DNA from: Chloroflexota bacterium
GTDB lineage: Bacteria > Chloroflexota > Anaerolineae > 4572-78 > J111
Direction of reading: 5' to 3'
NCBI GenBank assembly: GCA_003695455.1
Contig: RFJF01000490.1
Coordinates: 1-9,547 of the forward strand
Length of the DNA stretch: 9,547 nt
Below are positions 1 through 7,104 of this stretch, piece after piece (the first letter of the stretch is position 1; each line of letters begins with the position of its first letter). A program made the translations under genes and the position numbers. The notes under the pieces were generated by a model. That model was given only the letters and a program-made list of their open reading frames with translations. It had not been told where the DNA came from and did not search any database.

Positions 1-1261
1 CTTGCAGCGTGGCAGAAAATCGCTCAACGTAAATGGCCCGGCCATCTGGCAGCACAACCACCAGTTCATTCTGGCTGTCGCGGCGGCCCTGCTGGTTAAA
101 CAGGGTGAACGCCGGCCAAACGGTGATTCCCCTGTCCGCCAGATATTTGTTGAAGGCAGAACCGCTTAGCGTTTGCAGCGCACACTGGCACTCGTCCGGG
201 CTGAAGGCCAGGCGGGGGTCTGCCCATTCCATGCGCATATCGGCCACCACGCCAAAGTTTTCTGATTTCTGGTCAACACCGGTAATCTGTTCCATTTTGA
301 TGCCTACCCGCACCTGGGCCGGTTTTTTTATGGCCGAAATCTGTGTGGGGCCGGCCTGCCCGGAGAGCACCTCCGGCGTGTTGATGCCCACCAGCAGCCG
401 GTAATCGCCGCCGGTTTGAGCCACGTCAACTAACTGGATGGTATAATTTTGCACGTTGGCGTCTACCGTGTACTGCAATGCGGCCTGACTTTTTTGCCCG
501 GAAAAGTTATCGGTTTTGAGGGGTTTGGTACCAAAATCTGTCAGGGTGAGCGCAGGAGCCAGCTCTCCGGCGGTGGTTTGGGCAAAGGCGTACACGGTGT
601 CGCCGGCGGTCAGGTCTTCAATAATTGCAAAGGTTGAGTGTTTGGCGCCGGAGAGGGTGCCGGTAATTTCGCTGACTGCCACCAGGTTGGTCACCGGGTC
701 CGGCTCCACACGTGCTACCAGCGCCCCGCCGGTTTCAGCCTGCCCGGTGAGCACCTCCGGCGCGTCAACTCCCACCAGCAGCCGAAAGCTGCCCTGAGTG
801 GGCCGGGCGCTGGTAACCAGTATTTTGTAGTCGCCATCTGCGGGAACCTCAAACGAGACGGCAGAATTGTAACCATCGCCGCTGTCATCATCCCAGGCCA
901 GAAAATACTGGCTTGAAATTTCCGGCACCACGTCGAGCGGGTCGCCGCCGCTTTCAATCGCTTGCTGAACGCTGGCCCGGTAATCCTGCTGCAACGTCAG
1001 GCCATCCAGCGATTCATCGGCCAACGCCACAAACGGGTCCAGGTCGCCGGACAGGCGGGTTGCCACAGCGTACACCATCTGGCCGCGTTTCAGGTTTTGC
1101 AGACGGTAAAACGCGCCCACTTTGCCATTTTCAATCCGTCCCTCAAACTCCTGCACCGATTTATTACCAGACTGGGCATAGGCCGGGTTTGTTTGAATAG
1201 CCAACAACGTCAACAGCAGTAAAATAACGGGCAGGGTGAACAGAGACAGAAATTTGCGCAT
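1..1261 (-). CDS. Pentameric ligand-gated ion channel, N-terminal part with two PPC-like lobes (partial)
   Basis: The gene runs off the left edge; 420 codons are present from ATG at 1261. Residues 1-29 form a signal peptide (hydrophobic stretch about 8-22, cleavage probably after AYA at 27-29). Two related beta-rich lobes follow, about 31-172 and 195-303, each ending in a near-identical strand (FRLLVGVDAPEVLTGQA at 159-175; YRLLVGINTPEVLSGQA at 287-303), as in PPC-type domains. From about residue 317 the sequence matches the ligand-binding domain of prokaryotic Cys-loop-type channels: VRVGIKMEQITGVD, then MEWADPRLAF (344-353), then VWPAF (381-385) and PDGRAIYVERFSA (405-417), equivalent to GLIC strands beta1 to beta6. 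The pore helices would lie outside the window. The family forms homopentameric cation or anion channels opened by an extracellular ligand; the ligand here cannot be read. Start supported by AGGTGG (1269-1274) seven bases upstream. The order lobe-lobe-LBD resembles DeCLIC, which carries a two-lobed N-terminal domain. Confidence 0.85.
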   Translation of the reverse strand, partial: MRKFLSLFTLPVILLLLTLLAIQTNPAYAQSGNKSVQEFEGRIENGKVGAFYRLQNLKRGQMVYAVATRLSGDLDPFVALADESLDGLTLQQDYRASVQQAIESGGDPLDVVPEISSQYFLAWDDDSGDGYNSAVSFEVPADGDYKILVTSARPTQGSFRLLVGVDAPEVLTGQAETGGALVARVEPDPVTNLVAVSEITGTLSGAKHSTFAIIEDLTAGDTVYAFAQTTAGELAPALTLTDFGTKPLKTDNFSGQKSQAALQYTVDANVQNYTIQLVDVAQTGGDYRLLVGINTPEVLSGQAGPTQISAIKKPAQVRVGIKMEQITGVDQKSENFGVVADMRMEWADPRLAFSPDECQCALQTLSGSAFNKYLADRGITVWPAFTLFNQQGRRDSQNELVVVLPDGRAIYVERFSATLQ

Positions 1262-1322
1262 TAAGCAACCACCTGGCATTGATGTTTTGTAAAAACAGAA
1301 GAACGGCTGAGGAATGCCTTAT

Positions 1323-1351
1323 TTTATACCCTTGTTTTACAATAAATGCAA
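1323..1351 (-). promoter_or_regulatory. Sigma-70-type promoter of the ligand-gated channel gene
   Basis: On the minus strand, a -35 element TTGCAT (1346-1351) is separated by 17 bp from a -10 element TATAAA (1323-1328). It lies about 60 bp upstream of the start codon at 1261, with AGGTGG as ribosome binding site. Four of six bases match the -35 consensus and five of six the -10, with ideal spacing. Confidence 0.6.
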
Positions 1352-1395
1352 AATTTCTACGGTTGGGGATGCCGGGTTTTACCGCACCAACACAC

Positions 1396-1424
1396 TTTTG
1401 ATTCAGTAAAAATTATGATATACT
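1396..1424 (+). promoter_or_regulatory. Candidate promoter of the HdeD-like gene
   Basis: TATACT (1419-1424) is a good -10 hexamer. Upstream, either TTTTGA (1396-1401, 17-bp spacer) or TTGATT (1398-1403, 15-bp spacer) could serve as -35. It sits about 60 bp before the ATG at 1485 and faces away from the promoter of the channel gene, so the 223-bp region 1262-1484 is a divergent promoter region. Confidence 0.4.
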
Positions 1425-1484
1425 TGCGCTTCATCGGTGGGGGGTGTGCGCCGGCCGCACGGGTATCTTCAAAAGGCATTCCCA

Positions 1485-2048
1485 ATGAAAAATATGATGA
1501 CAGGTGAATGGTGGGTGTTGCTTGTCCGTGGAATTCTGGCGCTGCTGTTTGGGCTGGCGGCGCTGGTGTACACCAATGCCACGGTCATGGTGCTGTTTAT
1601 CTGGTTCATTCTGTACGCCGTGGGCGATGGGATCTTTCACATTTACATGTCGCTTGTGCACCGCCACGATGCCCCGTTGTGGTGGCTGGGCGCGCTGAGC
1701 GGGGTTGCCAGCCTGGTGGTTGGAATAGCGGCGCTGGTGTGGCCGGCGCTCACCGGCTTTTTGCTGTTGATGTTCATTGCCGCCAAAGCCGTGATTGATG
1801 GCGTAGTGGGGATTGTGCAGGCGTTTCGGCTGCGGCAGGAAGTAAAAGGCGAGTGGCTGTTGATTGCAGCCGGGCTGGTGGCCGTAATTTTTGGCGCGTG
1901 GATGTTCTTTCAACCGCTGGCCGGCGGATTATTGCTGCTGCTGGCAATCGCTATGTATGCTATTGTGGTGGGCGTCATCCTGATTGTTCAGGCGTTTCGG
2001 CTTAAAAACCGGGTTGAACAATCCCACCCGGGCCAACAACCGGGGTAA
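1485..2048 (+). CDS. HdeD-like (DUF308) integral membrane protein
   Basis: A 187-residue, very hydrophobic protein with about six membrane helices arranged as three helix pairs. It begins with the family-typical WWVLLVRGILALLFG segment (residues 8-22) and repeats AVGDGIFHIY- and AVIDGVVGIVQAF-like helix ends, the internal pattern of HdeD/DUF308 proteins, whose usual length is about 180-200 residues. HdeD of enteric bacteria is linked to acid resistance at high cell density, but most homologues have no proven role. I chose the ATG at 1485, with AAGG (1473-1476) eight bases upstream, over a GTG at 1437 in the same frame that adds 16 unlikely residues and overlaps the promoter zone. The C-terminus is short and polar (about 170-187). 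A second, diverged HdeD-like protein lies at 7105-7641. Confidence 0.85.
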   Translation: MKNMMTGEWWVLLVRGILALLFGLAALVYTNATVMVLFIWFILYAVGDGIFHIYMSLVHRHDAPLWWLGALSGVASLVVGIAALVWPALTGFLLLMFIAAKAVIDGVVGIVQAFRLRQEVKGEWLLIAAGLVAVIFGAWMFFQPLAGGLLLLLAIAMYAIVVGVILIVQAFRLKNRVEQSHPGQQPG

Positions 2049-2070
2049 ACAGCCGCAACGCCATTTTTAA

Positions 2071-2127
2071 TGTAAAACGTAATGCGTGATTCAGACCAAA
2101 ATCCTTACGTTTTACACTTTACGTTTT
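2071..2127. repeat. 12-bp perfect inverted repeat plus a third half-copy
   Basis: TGTAAAACGTAA (2071-2082) and its exact reverse complement TTACGTTTTACA (2105-2116) flank 22 bp. A third, partial copy of the same word, TTACGTTTT, is at 2119-2127, fourteen bases after the second. The set fills the gap between the HdeD-like gene and the next gene. It may be an operator array, an mRNA hairpin, or a dispersed intergenic repeat; the AT-rich arms lack a T-run, so an intrinsic terminator is less likely. Confidence 0.6.
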
Positions 2128-2130
2128 GAC

Positions 2131-2136
2131 AAGGAG
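2131..2136 (+). promoter_or_regulatory. Strong ribosome binding site fixing the start at 2143
   Basis: AAGGAG lies six bases before ATG 2143. It decides against the in-frame GTG at 2086, which has no comparable site and would start inside the inverted repeat. Confidence 0.85.
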
Positions 2137-2142
2137 AAAAAT

Positions 2143-2787
2143 ATGAGCAACCAACCCGGATACGTGTATCACCCCTCAACATTTTCACCGGAATTGGGCC
2201 ATGCCGCCGTTGATGTTTTTTTGACCCACAGCCCTGCTGACCGCTTCTTTGATGCGGCGTCGGCGGAATTTAAAGTAGGCGAGGGCGGCGCAATAAAGTA
2301 CAGCAAAATTGTTCACCCGTGGCAAAGCGGCCAGCAACTGCGTGTGGTGGCGGGTCACTTTTCGCTGACGGATCACAGCGGAAACACGGTGCAAGGGTAT
2401 TCACTGGGCGGCGATTTGGCGATTTCCACGGAGGGAGATGTCACTCTGTGCCGGCTCACGTCAACAGCGCCCGTTTTCAATCTGCAAGACGATCCCGGCG
2501 CCGTGGGTCGGGTGCTGGTGGGTGAACTGGAAAGCCTGATTGCACGGCGGCAGGCCGCATGGGGGCTGGATGATGCCGGATTCAACAACCGGCTTACCGG
2601 GGTTGACCCCTTTCAATTTTTTCTGGCCTCCGTTGCCAAAATTGACGACCGTTTAAAGAATTTTAGTGGGGCGGCGCCCAACACGCGCCTGCAAGCCGTT
2701 AAACAAACCGTGCGCAAAATCATCGAAACCCTGAAAAATGCCGGCAAATGGCCGGCCTCGCCGCCGCAACTTGACGAGATTCTTTAA
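2143..2787 (+). CDS. Uncharacterised soluble protein coupled to the permease-Usp-DUF389 gene
   Basis: I do not recognise the family. The 214-residue product has no signal peptide or membrane helix, so it is probably cytoplasmic. Residues about 40-112 look beta-rich (alternating hydrophobic strands, e.g. QLRVVAGHFSLTD and LAISTEGDVTLCRL), and residues about 118-200 look helical (VGELESLIARRQAAW, then LQAVKQTVRKIIETL). One cysteine (C103) and no obvious catalytic or metal-binding motif are present. The stop codon at 2785-2787 overlaps the AAAGG ribosome binding site of the next gene, whose ATG starts five bases later, so the two are almost certainly co-transcribed and possibly translationally coupled. 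This suggests a functional link to the large fused transporter, for example as a cytoplasmic partner, but that is inference only. Confidence 0.7.
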   Translation: MSNQPGYVYHPSTFSPELGHAAVDVFLTHSPADRFFDAASAEFKVGEGGAIKYSKIVHPWQSGQQLRVVAGHFSLTDHSGNTVQGYSLGGDLAISTEGDVTLCRLTSTAPVFNLQDDPGAVGRVLVGELESLIARRQAAWGLDDAGFNNRLTGVDPFQFFLASVAKIDDRLKNFSGAAPNTRLQAVKQTVRKIIETLKNAGKWPASPPQLDEIL

Positions 2788-2792
2788 AGGCA

Positions 2793-5700
2793 ATGGCAGC
2801 AAAAACTCCAACAGCACAACCACAGGAAGCCGTTCGGTTTAGCCGGATTATGCCTTTTCGCTGGGCCGTGGCGCTGGGCGCCAGTGTCAGCATTGGGTTG
2901 AGCATCTTCACATTGCTGGGCGTATTTGCCAGAGAAGCCGGCCCGCAGACATTGGGTATCCCCTTCCTGTTTATGGGAATTGCTGCCATTCCCCTTGTAC
3001 TCACCTATGCCGAACGAGGTGCGGTACTACCGGGCAGCGGCGGTGCGTACAATCTGGCCCGGCCCGGTGGACGTGTGTGGTTAATGTTTGCCAATGGCTG
3101 GCTGCTGCTTGGCGGGTACGCGGTACTGGCAGCATTGCTGGGGTGGGGTGTTGCACTGCAACTCAACCTGCTGTTCACCAGGTTTTTTGAAATCACACTC
3201 AACCAAAACTGGCTGGCGGTTGCCGTCATCGGCATTATGGCCCTCAACAGCATTTTGGGGACAAAATGGGCCTGGCATGCGCGCAGCCGGTACATATTTT
3301 TGAGCATTGCGTTTGTGGCCGGTTTTGCCATTGTGTTGTGGATTAACCCGGCTCCGGGTGCATCTGCTGCTTCCAATTATTTCAGGGGCAGCGCCGCCAT
3401 TTTCAGGCTGGCAACGCTGATGTTTTCATCTCTGTGGGGGTTGCATTTCATTCTTAACGCCCGCGATGAAATTCAGCGGCCCACCCGCACCGTACCCCGG
3501 TCAATGGGAGCCGTGGTTTTGGTAACCGTTGGGGTTGGATTACTGGCCGGCGCTGCCGTTTCAGTATACGGCGCGCTCCCGGAAACACTGGTGCCGCTGA
3601 TTGAAATTCAGCAGCCGGATGACACGCTCTTGCTCAACCTGGCAACAATTCTCTACGCCGCCGCCGGGCTTGTGCTAACATCAATTGCGCTGAACCAGAG
3701 TCTGGTCAACGCGCTCCAAACCACCGGCGAAATGGTGCGCGATGGCTTTTTTCCGGACAGACTGCAGTCTGCGTTGGGAAAGAACCAGGTTCCGTTGCTA
3801 ACGCTGTTACTATTTGCCATTGCCAGCCAGATGTTAATTGTGCTGTTTTCTGCCGGCGTTCTGGTTGGGGTGGCCTCAACAACGTTTCTGTGGGCAACGG
3901 CGCTGGTTCACTTGCCCGACGCATTCAGGGCCAGCCCCGGATTACCGGAAAACCGTTTTCTCAAGCTGCCGTTTCACCCGCTGTTTCCGTGGCTGACCAT
4001 TGTCATCGGTTTCCTTTTTCCGTGGTATTTGGACTGGTCCAGTGTTATTTTTTCTGCACTCTGGCTGGCAGCCGGCGCGGCGGTGTATCTGCTTGGCGCC
4101 CGGCGCGGCGGGTTGGCCGCACACCGGCAGGGTGTGGTCATTGGCGAAATTTCAACCGCAAGGGTGCAAACAGAATCAACCTTTGTGGTACTGGTGGCGA
4201 TTGACAACCCCAACAAAGCCGCAGATTTGTTACATGCCGGGGTTAAAATAGCCGCCGCCAGAAACGGGTCGGTGCTGGCCCTGAGAATCGTTTCGCTGGC
4301 CGAGCAAATCCCCGCCCACATTAAACGGCAGCAAGCCGAAGCCGAGTGGGAATCGCTGGCGGCGCTGACCCAAACAATCAACGCGCCGGGGGTCAACATC
4401 CGGCCGCTGGTTCGGCTGGCCCCCTCGCCGGTTTCAGGTATTCTGGAAGCCATCTCTGAAGAACGAGCCAACTTGCTGGTGCTCGGCTGGCAGGGTACGC
4501 ACACCTCCGGTGAAACCCCCACCGAAACAGTCATTGACCCACTCCTAAAACGCGCCCGTTGTGAAGTTGTCGTCATTCGGGGACGCCTGCCGGACAGCGC
4601 AGGCCGGTACGTAATTCCCACCGCCGGCGGCCCCCATGCGGCCGCGGGCCTGGCATTGGGGCGTGACCTTGGGGCACGGCAAGCAGAATTGCCGGACATC
4701 ATTGTTGAACACATTTTGCCCGACTCCCCAACCCCGGAAGACGAACAAACCGCGCAAGATGTGCTGGCTGCTGCGCGCCGCGCAGCTAAAAACGGGATAC
4801 CCCTGCAAACCCGGCAAATTAACGCCCCCGACATTGCCGATGGAATTTTAACCCACACGCGTCCATCAGACGTGCTGTTTATTGGAGCCAGCAACCAGGG
4901 TTTTCTGGACCGCGCTGTATTTGGCGGCATAGCCGCCGAGATTGCAGCTCAGGCAACGGTGCCGGCAGCCACCATTCTAACCCGCAGCCGGCAGCAGGAA
5001 AACCGGGTCTGGTTGCGGCAAAGTGTAGAGTTTTTCATTGATGCGTTGCCCTCGCTCACCGCAGAACGCCGCAATGAAGTGTACACCATAATGAAAGAGT
5101 CGGCCCAGCCTTCGGTAGACTTTTTTGTGTTGATTACGCTGGCGGCGGTCATTGCCAGTTTGGGGTTGCTGCAAAACAGCGCTGCCGTCATCATCGGCGC
5201 TATGCTGGTTGCGCCGCTTATGAGCCCCATTTTGGCTATGGCTATGAGCATGGTTCACGGTAATTTGCAACTGCTGCGGGTGGCCGCAGAAGCCACAACC
5301 AAAGGCATTGTGCTGGCAATTGTGGTGGGGGTGGTGGTCACGCTGGTTTCTCCCCTGCAAACCGCCACCACAGAAATTTTAGCCCGCACCCAACCCAACC
5401 TGCTGGACCTGTTGGTAGCGTTGGCCTCGGGTGCGGCGGCGGGCTACGCCATCAGCCGCAAAGAAGTGGCCGCAGCGTTGCCCGGCGTGGCCATTGCCGC
5501 GGCGCTGGTACCGCCGCTGTGCGTGGTAGGTTACGGCATTGGCACGGCCCAGCTTTCTGTGGCCGGCGGATCGCTGTTGCTGTTCACCACCAACCTGATT
5601 GCCATCGTGCTGTCGGCGGCGGGCACGTTTTTGGCGCTGGGTTTTCATCCTACACGCACAGACCGCCGGGAACTGATGCGCGGCCTGCGGGTCACGTTCA

Positions 5701-6296
5701 TTTCGCTGGGTGTTGTTGCCGTTATTCTGTTGGTTACAACCGTTGCCACTGTTCGCAGCCTCAACCGGCAGGTCAAAATTGACGCATTATTTGAAAACGA
5801 AATCGTGTCTCGTTCATCGTATGTTCTGGAAAAAACCATTACCCGCGAAAACGGCCGGACTGTCATTTCTGCGATAATTGTTGACATTTTGGGCAATCAG
5901 TTAACGCCTGCCCAAATCTCGCAAATTGCAGATGAACTTACCGACATTGCCGGCGGCCCGGTATCCATTGACGCTATTGTGATTCCGGGATACACCTCGG
6001 ATTTTGAAGACCAACCCCAGCGTCAACGGCTGCATGCTCTGTTTGCCGTGCAAATTCAGCAACTCAACGGGCAAATTGATTGGAGTGAGGTGACCGGCAA
6101 CTCTGCCGACGGTTTTACCATTTTTGCCCGCATCATAGCGCTGGAGGATGAAATTGGCCCGGCGGAGATTGAGAACATTCAAAATACACTGACTGACGTA
6201 ATTGAGTCGGCGGTTACCATTAAAGCTACCATTCTGGCAGGGCAGCGGATTATTGTTGAACCCACTCCCACCCCCACACCAACACCCGAACCGTAG
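2793..6296 (+). CDS. APC-type permease - UspA - UspA - DUF389 fusion membrane protein
   Basis: A single uninterrupted 1167-codon frame. Residues about 18-436 form an amino acid/polyamine/organocation (APC) permease with about 12 membrane helices: GLSIFTLLG in TM1 (35-43), PGSGGAYNLAR (80-90), and the EIQRPTRTVPRSM loop (226-238). Residues about 461-596 are a first UspA-like domain (VLGWQGTH at 563-570, then CEVVVIRG), and 604-731 a second (LFIGASNQGFLDRAVFGG). Residues about 743-990 are a DUF389 domain, with VIIGAMLVAPLMSPILA (799-815), AALPGVAIAAALVPPL (894-909) and TNLIAIVLSAAGT. The remaining 991-1155 carries two similar alpha/beta units (about 1020-1066 and 1107-1150), then a Thr-Pro tail. 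APC carriers move amino acids or amines; Usp domains bind nucleotides or sense stress in related transporters; DUF389 has no settled role. A Usp-regulated transporter is the likely role; substrate unknown. The AAAGG site is only two bases from the ATG, an unusually short spacing suggesting dependence on upstream translation. Confidence 0.88.
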   Translation: MAAKTPTAQPQEAVRFSRIMPFRWAVALGASVSIGLSIFTLLGVFAREAGPQTLGIPFLFMGIAAIPLVLTYAERGAVLPGSGGAYNLARPGGRVWLMFANGWLLLGGYAVLAALLGWGVALQLNLLFTRFFEITLNQNWLAVAVIGIMALNSILGTKWAWHARSRYIFLSIAFVAGFAIVLWINPAPGASAASNYFRGSAAIFRLATLMFSSLWGLHFILNARDEIQRPTRTVPRSMGAVVLVTVGVGLLAGAAVSVYGALPETLVPLIEIQQPDDTLLLNLATILYAAAGLVLTSIALNQSLVNALQTTGEMVRDGFFPDRLQSALGKNQVPLLTLLLFAIASQMLIVLFSAGVLVGVASTTFLWATALVHLPDAFRASPGLPENRFLKLPFHPLFPWLTIVIGFLFPWYLDWSSVIFSALWLAAGAAVYLLGARRGGLAAHRQGVVIGEISTARVQTESTFVVLVAIDNPNKAADLLHAGVKIAAARNGSVLALRIVSLAEQIPAHIKRQQAEAEWESLAALTQTINAPGVNIRPLVRLAPSPVSGILEAISEERANLLVLGWQGTHTSGETPTETVIDPLLKRARCEVVVIRGRLPDSAGRYVIPTAGGPHAAAGLALGRDLGARQAELPDIIVEHILPDSPTPEDEQTAQDVLAAARRAAKNGIPLQTRQINAPDIADGILTHTRPSDVLFIGASNQGFLDRAVFGGIAAEIAAQATVPAATILTRSRQQENRVWLRQSVEFFIDALPSLTAERRNEVYTIMKESAQPSVDFFVLITLAAVIASLGLLQNSAAVIIGAMLVAPLMSPILAMAMSMVHGNLQLLRVAAEATTKGIVLAIVVGVVVTLVSPLQTATTEILARTQPNLLDLLVALASGAAAGYAISRKEVAAALPGVAIAAALVPPLCVVGYGIGTAQLSVAGGSLLLFTTNLIAIVLSAAGTFLALGFHPTRTDRRELMRGLRVTFISLGVVAVILLVTTVATVRSLNRQVKIDALFENEIVSRSSYVLEKTITRENGRTVISAIIVDILGNQLTPAQISQIADELTDIAGGPVSIDAIVIPGYTSDFEDQPQRQRLHALFAVQIQQLNGQIDWSEVTGNSADGFTIFARIIALEDEIGPAEIENIQNTLTDVIESAVTIKATILAGQRIIVEPTPTPTPTPEP

Positions 6297-6313
6297 CCGG
6301 CAACCGGGAATCA

Positions 6314-6345
6314 AAAACGGCGGGGAATAATCGCCCCGCCGTTTT
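6314..6345. terminator. Bidirectional intrinsic terminator between convergent genes
   Basis: AAAACGGCGGGG (6314-6325) pairs perfectly with CCCCGCCGTTTT (6334-6345) around an 8-base loop. The stem is GC-rich with A/T-runs at its base, so it can end transcription from the left (fusion transporter, stop at 6296) and from the right (DUF1269 gene, stop at 6375). Confidence 0.9.
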
Positions 6346-6374
6346 ATTCAACGCAACTTCAACTGTTGCACCCC

Positions 6375-7085
6375 TTATTCTGCGGGCTTCTCCGGGTTGC
6401 CTTCAGCCTCACCGCCGTCCGATGCGACGCTGTCTGCCTCGCCGGTATCTTCGGCGGTAATGGTGCCGGCTACCGCCGCTACACCCTGTTCAGTAGCCAC
6501 AATCCCTTCAATGTTGATGGCGTCTTCGGTGCCGCTGGCTTTGCCCGCCGCCACGCCGCCTTCACCGGCAATGGCCGTGTAAACCACATCCTCGCCGGCT
6601 TCCAACTGGCGAGCAATATCTTGCTTTAAAGCTTCGGTCATCACGTCGGCGCCGGCCTGAGCCAACTCCTGTTCCAATTCAGCTACCCACTTGTGTTCAA
6701 TGATTGCCACAATAGCCGATGTACCCGGCTTGAGCGCTTTGCCCAGCTCTTTTAACCGGTCATTGGGAATACCGGAATCCACAACTTTGGCGGTAATGCC
6801 GCCCACAGCCGCACCGGCTGCGCCGCCAATCACCACCCCGGCGGGGCCGGCCAGCAACCCGATGATGCCACCGGCAATTGCGCCAAAAGTTGCGCCTTTA
6901 CCGCCGCCGGGGTCGCCCATTTCCTTGATGTGAATTTTATTCTTTTCGTCACGGCGAACAACGGCTGCGTTTTGAATGCCAATTAATCGGCCCCATTTTG
7001 CCATTTTGAGCGTTCGCAGCGTATCACTGGCGGTTTTTTCATCGTTAAAGGCAGCCAAAATAAATTGAACCGGAATTTCACTCAT
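6375..7085 (-). CDS. DUF1269 family Gly-rich membrane protein with acidic C-terminal extension
   Basis: A 236-residue protein. The N-terminal part (1-58: VQFILAAFNDEKTASDTL and AAVVRRDEKNKIHIKE) followed by a Gly/Ala-rich membrane hairpin (64-98, GATFGAIAGGIIGLLAGPAG then GGAAGAAVGGITAKVVDSG) and the segment LKELGKALKPGTSAIVAIIE (111-130) are typical of DUF1269, a family of unknown function that is usually about 160-170 residues long. The last 70 or so residues (about 165-236) are an extra Ala/Gly/Glu-rich, acidic, low-complexity tail. The ATG at 7085 has GGAG (7094-7097) eight bases upstream; an in-frame ATG at 7133 would overlap the upstream gene. It lies 19 bases downstream of the HdeD-like gene at 7105-7641, so the two form an operon. 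Role unknown; an envelope or stress role is plausible from the neighbour. Confidence 0.85.
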   Translation of the reverse strand: MSEIPVQFILAAFNDEKTASDTLRTLKMAKWGRLIGIQNAAVVRRDEKNKIHIKEMGDPGGGKGATFGAIAGGIIGLLAGPAGVVIGGAAGAAVGGITAKVVDSGIPNDRLKELGKALKPGTSAIVAIIEHKWVAELEQELAQAGADVMTEALKQDIARQLEAGEDVVYTAIAGEGGVAAGKASGTEDAINIEGIVATEQGVAAVAGTITAEDTGEADSVASDGGEAEGNPEKPAE

Positions 7086-7104
7086 CAGTTTATCTCCGTG
7101 ATGG

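Noticed and set aside
33..404. Open frames on the plus strand within 1-1222
   Set aside because: The minus strand encodes a continuous protein with a signal peptide and channel-domain motifs across the same bases; the plus frames are short, overlapping and composition-biased.
3974..4930. A 318-codon open frame on the minus strand
   Set aside because: It is antisense to the permease-Usp gene, whose plus-strand protein shows clear family motifs; the antisense product is Ser/Arg/Pro-rich without domains.
4990..5030. Possible gene-fusion artefact at the Usp to DUF389 junction
   Set aside because: The frame is continuous with no stop and no internal start preceded by a good ribosome binding site, so a genuine fusion is the simpler reading.
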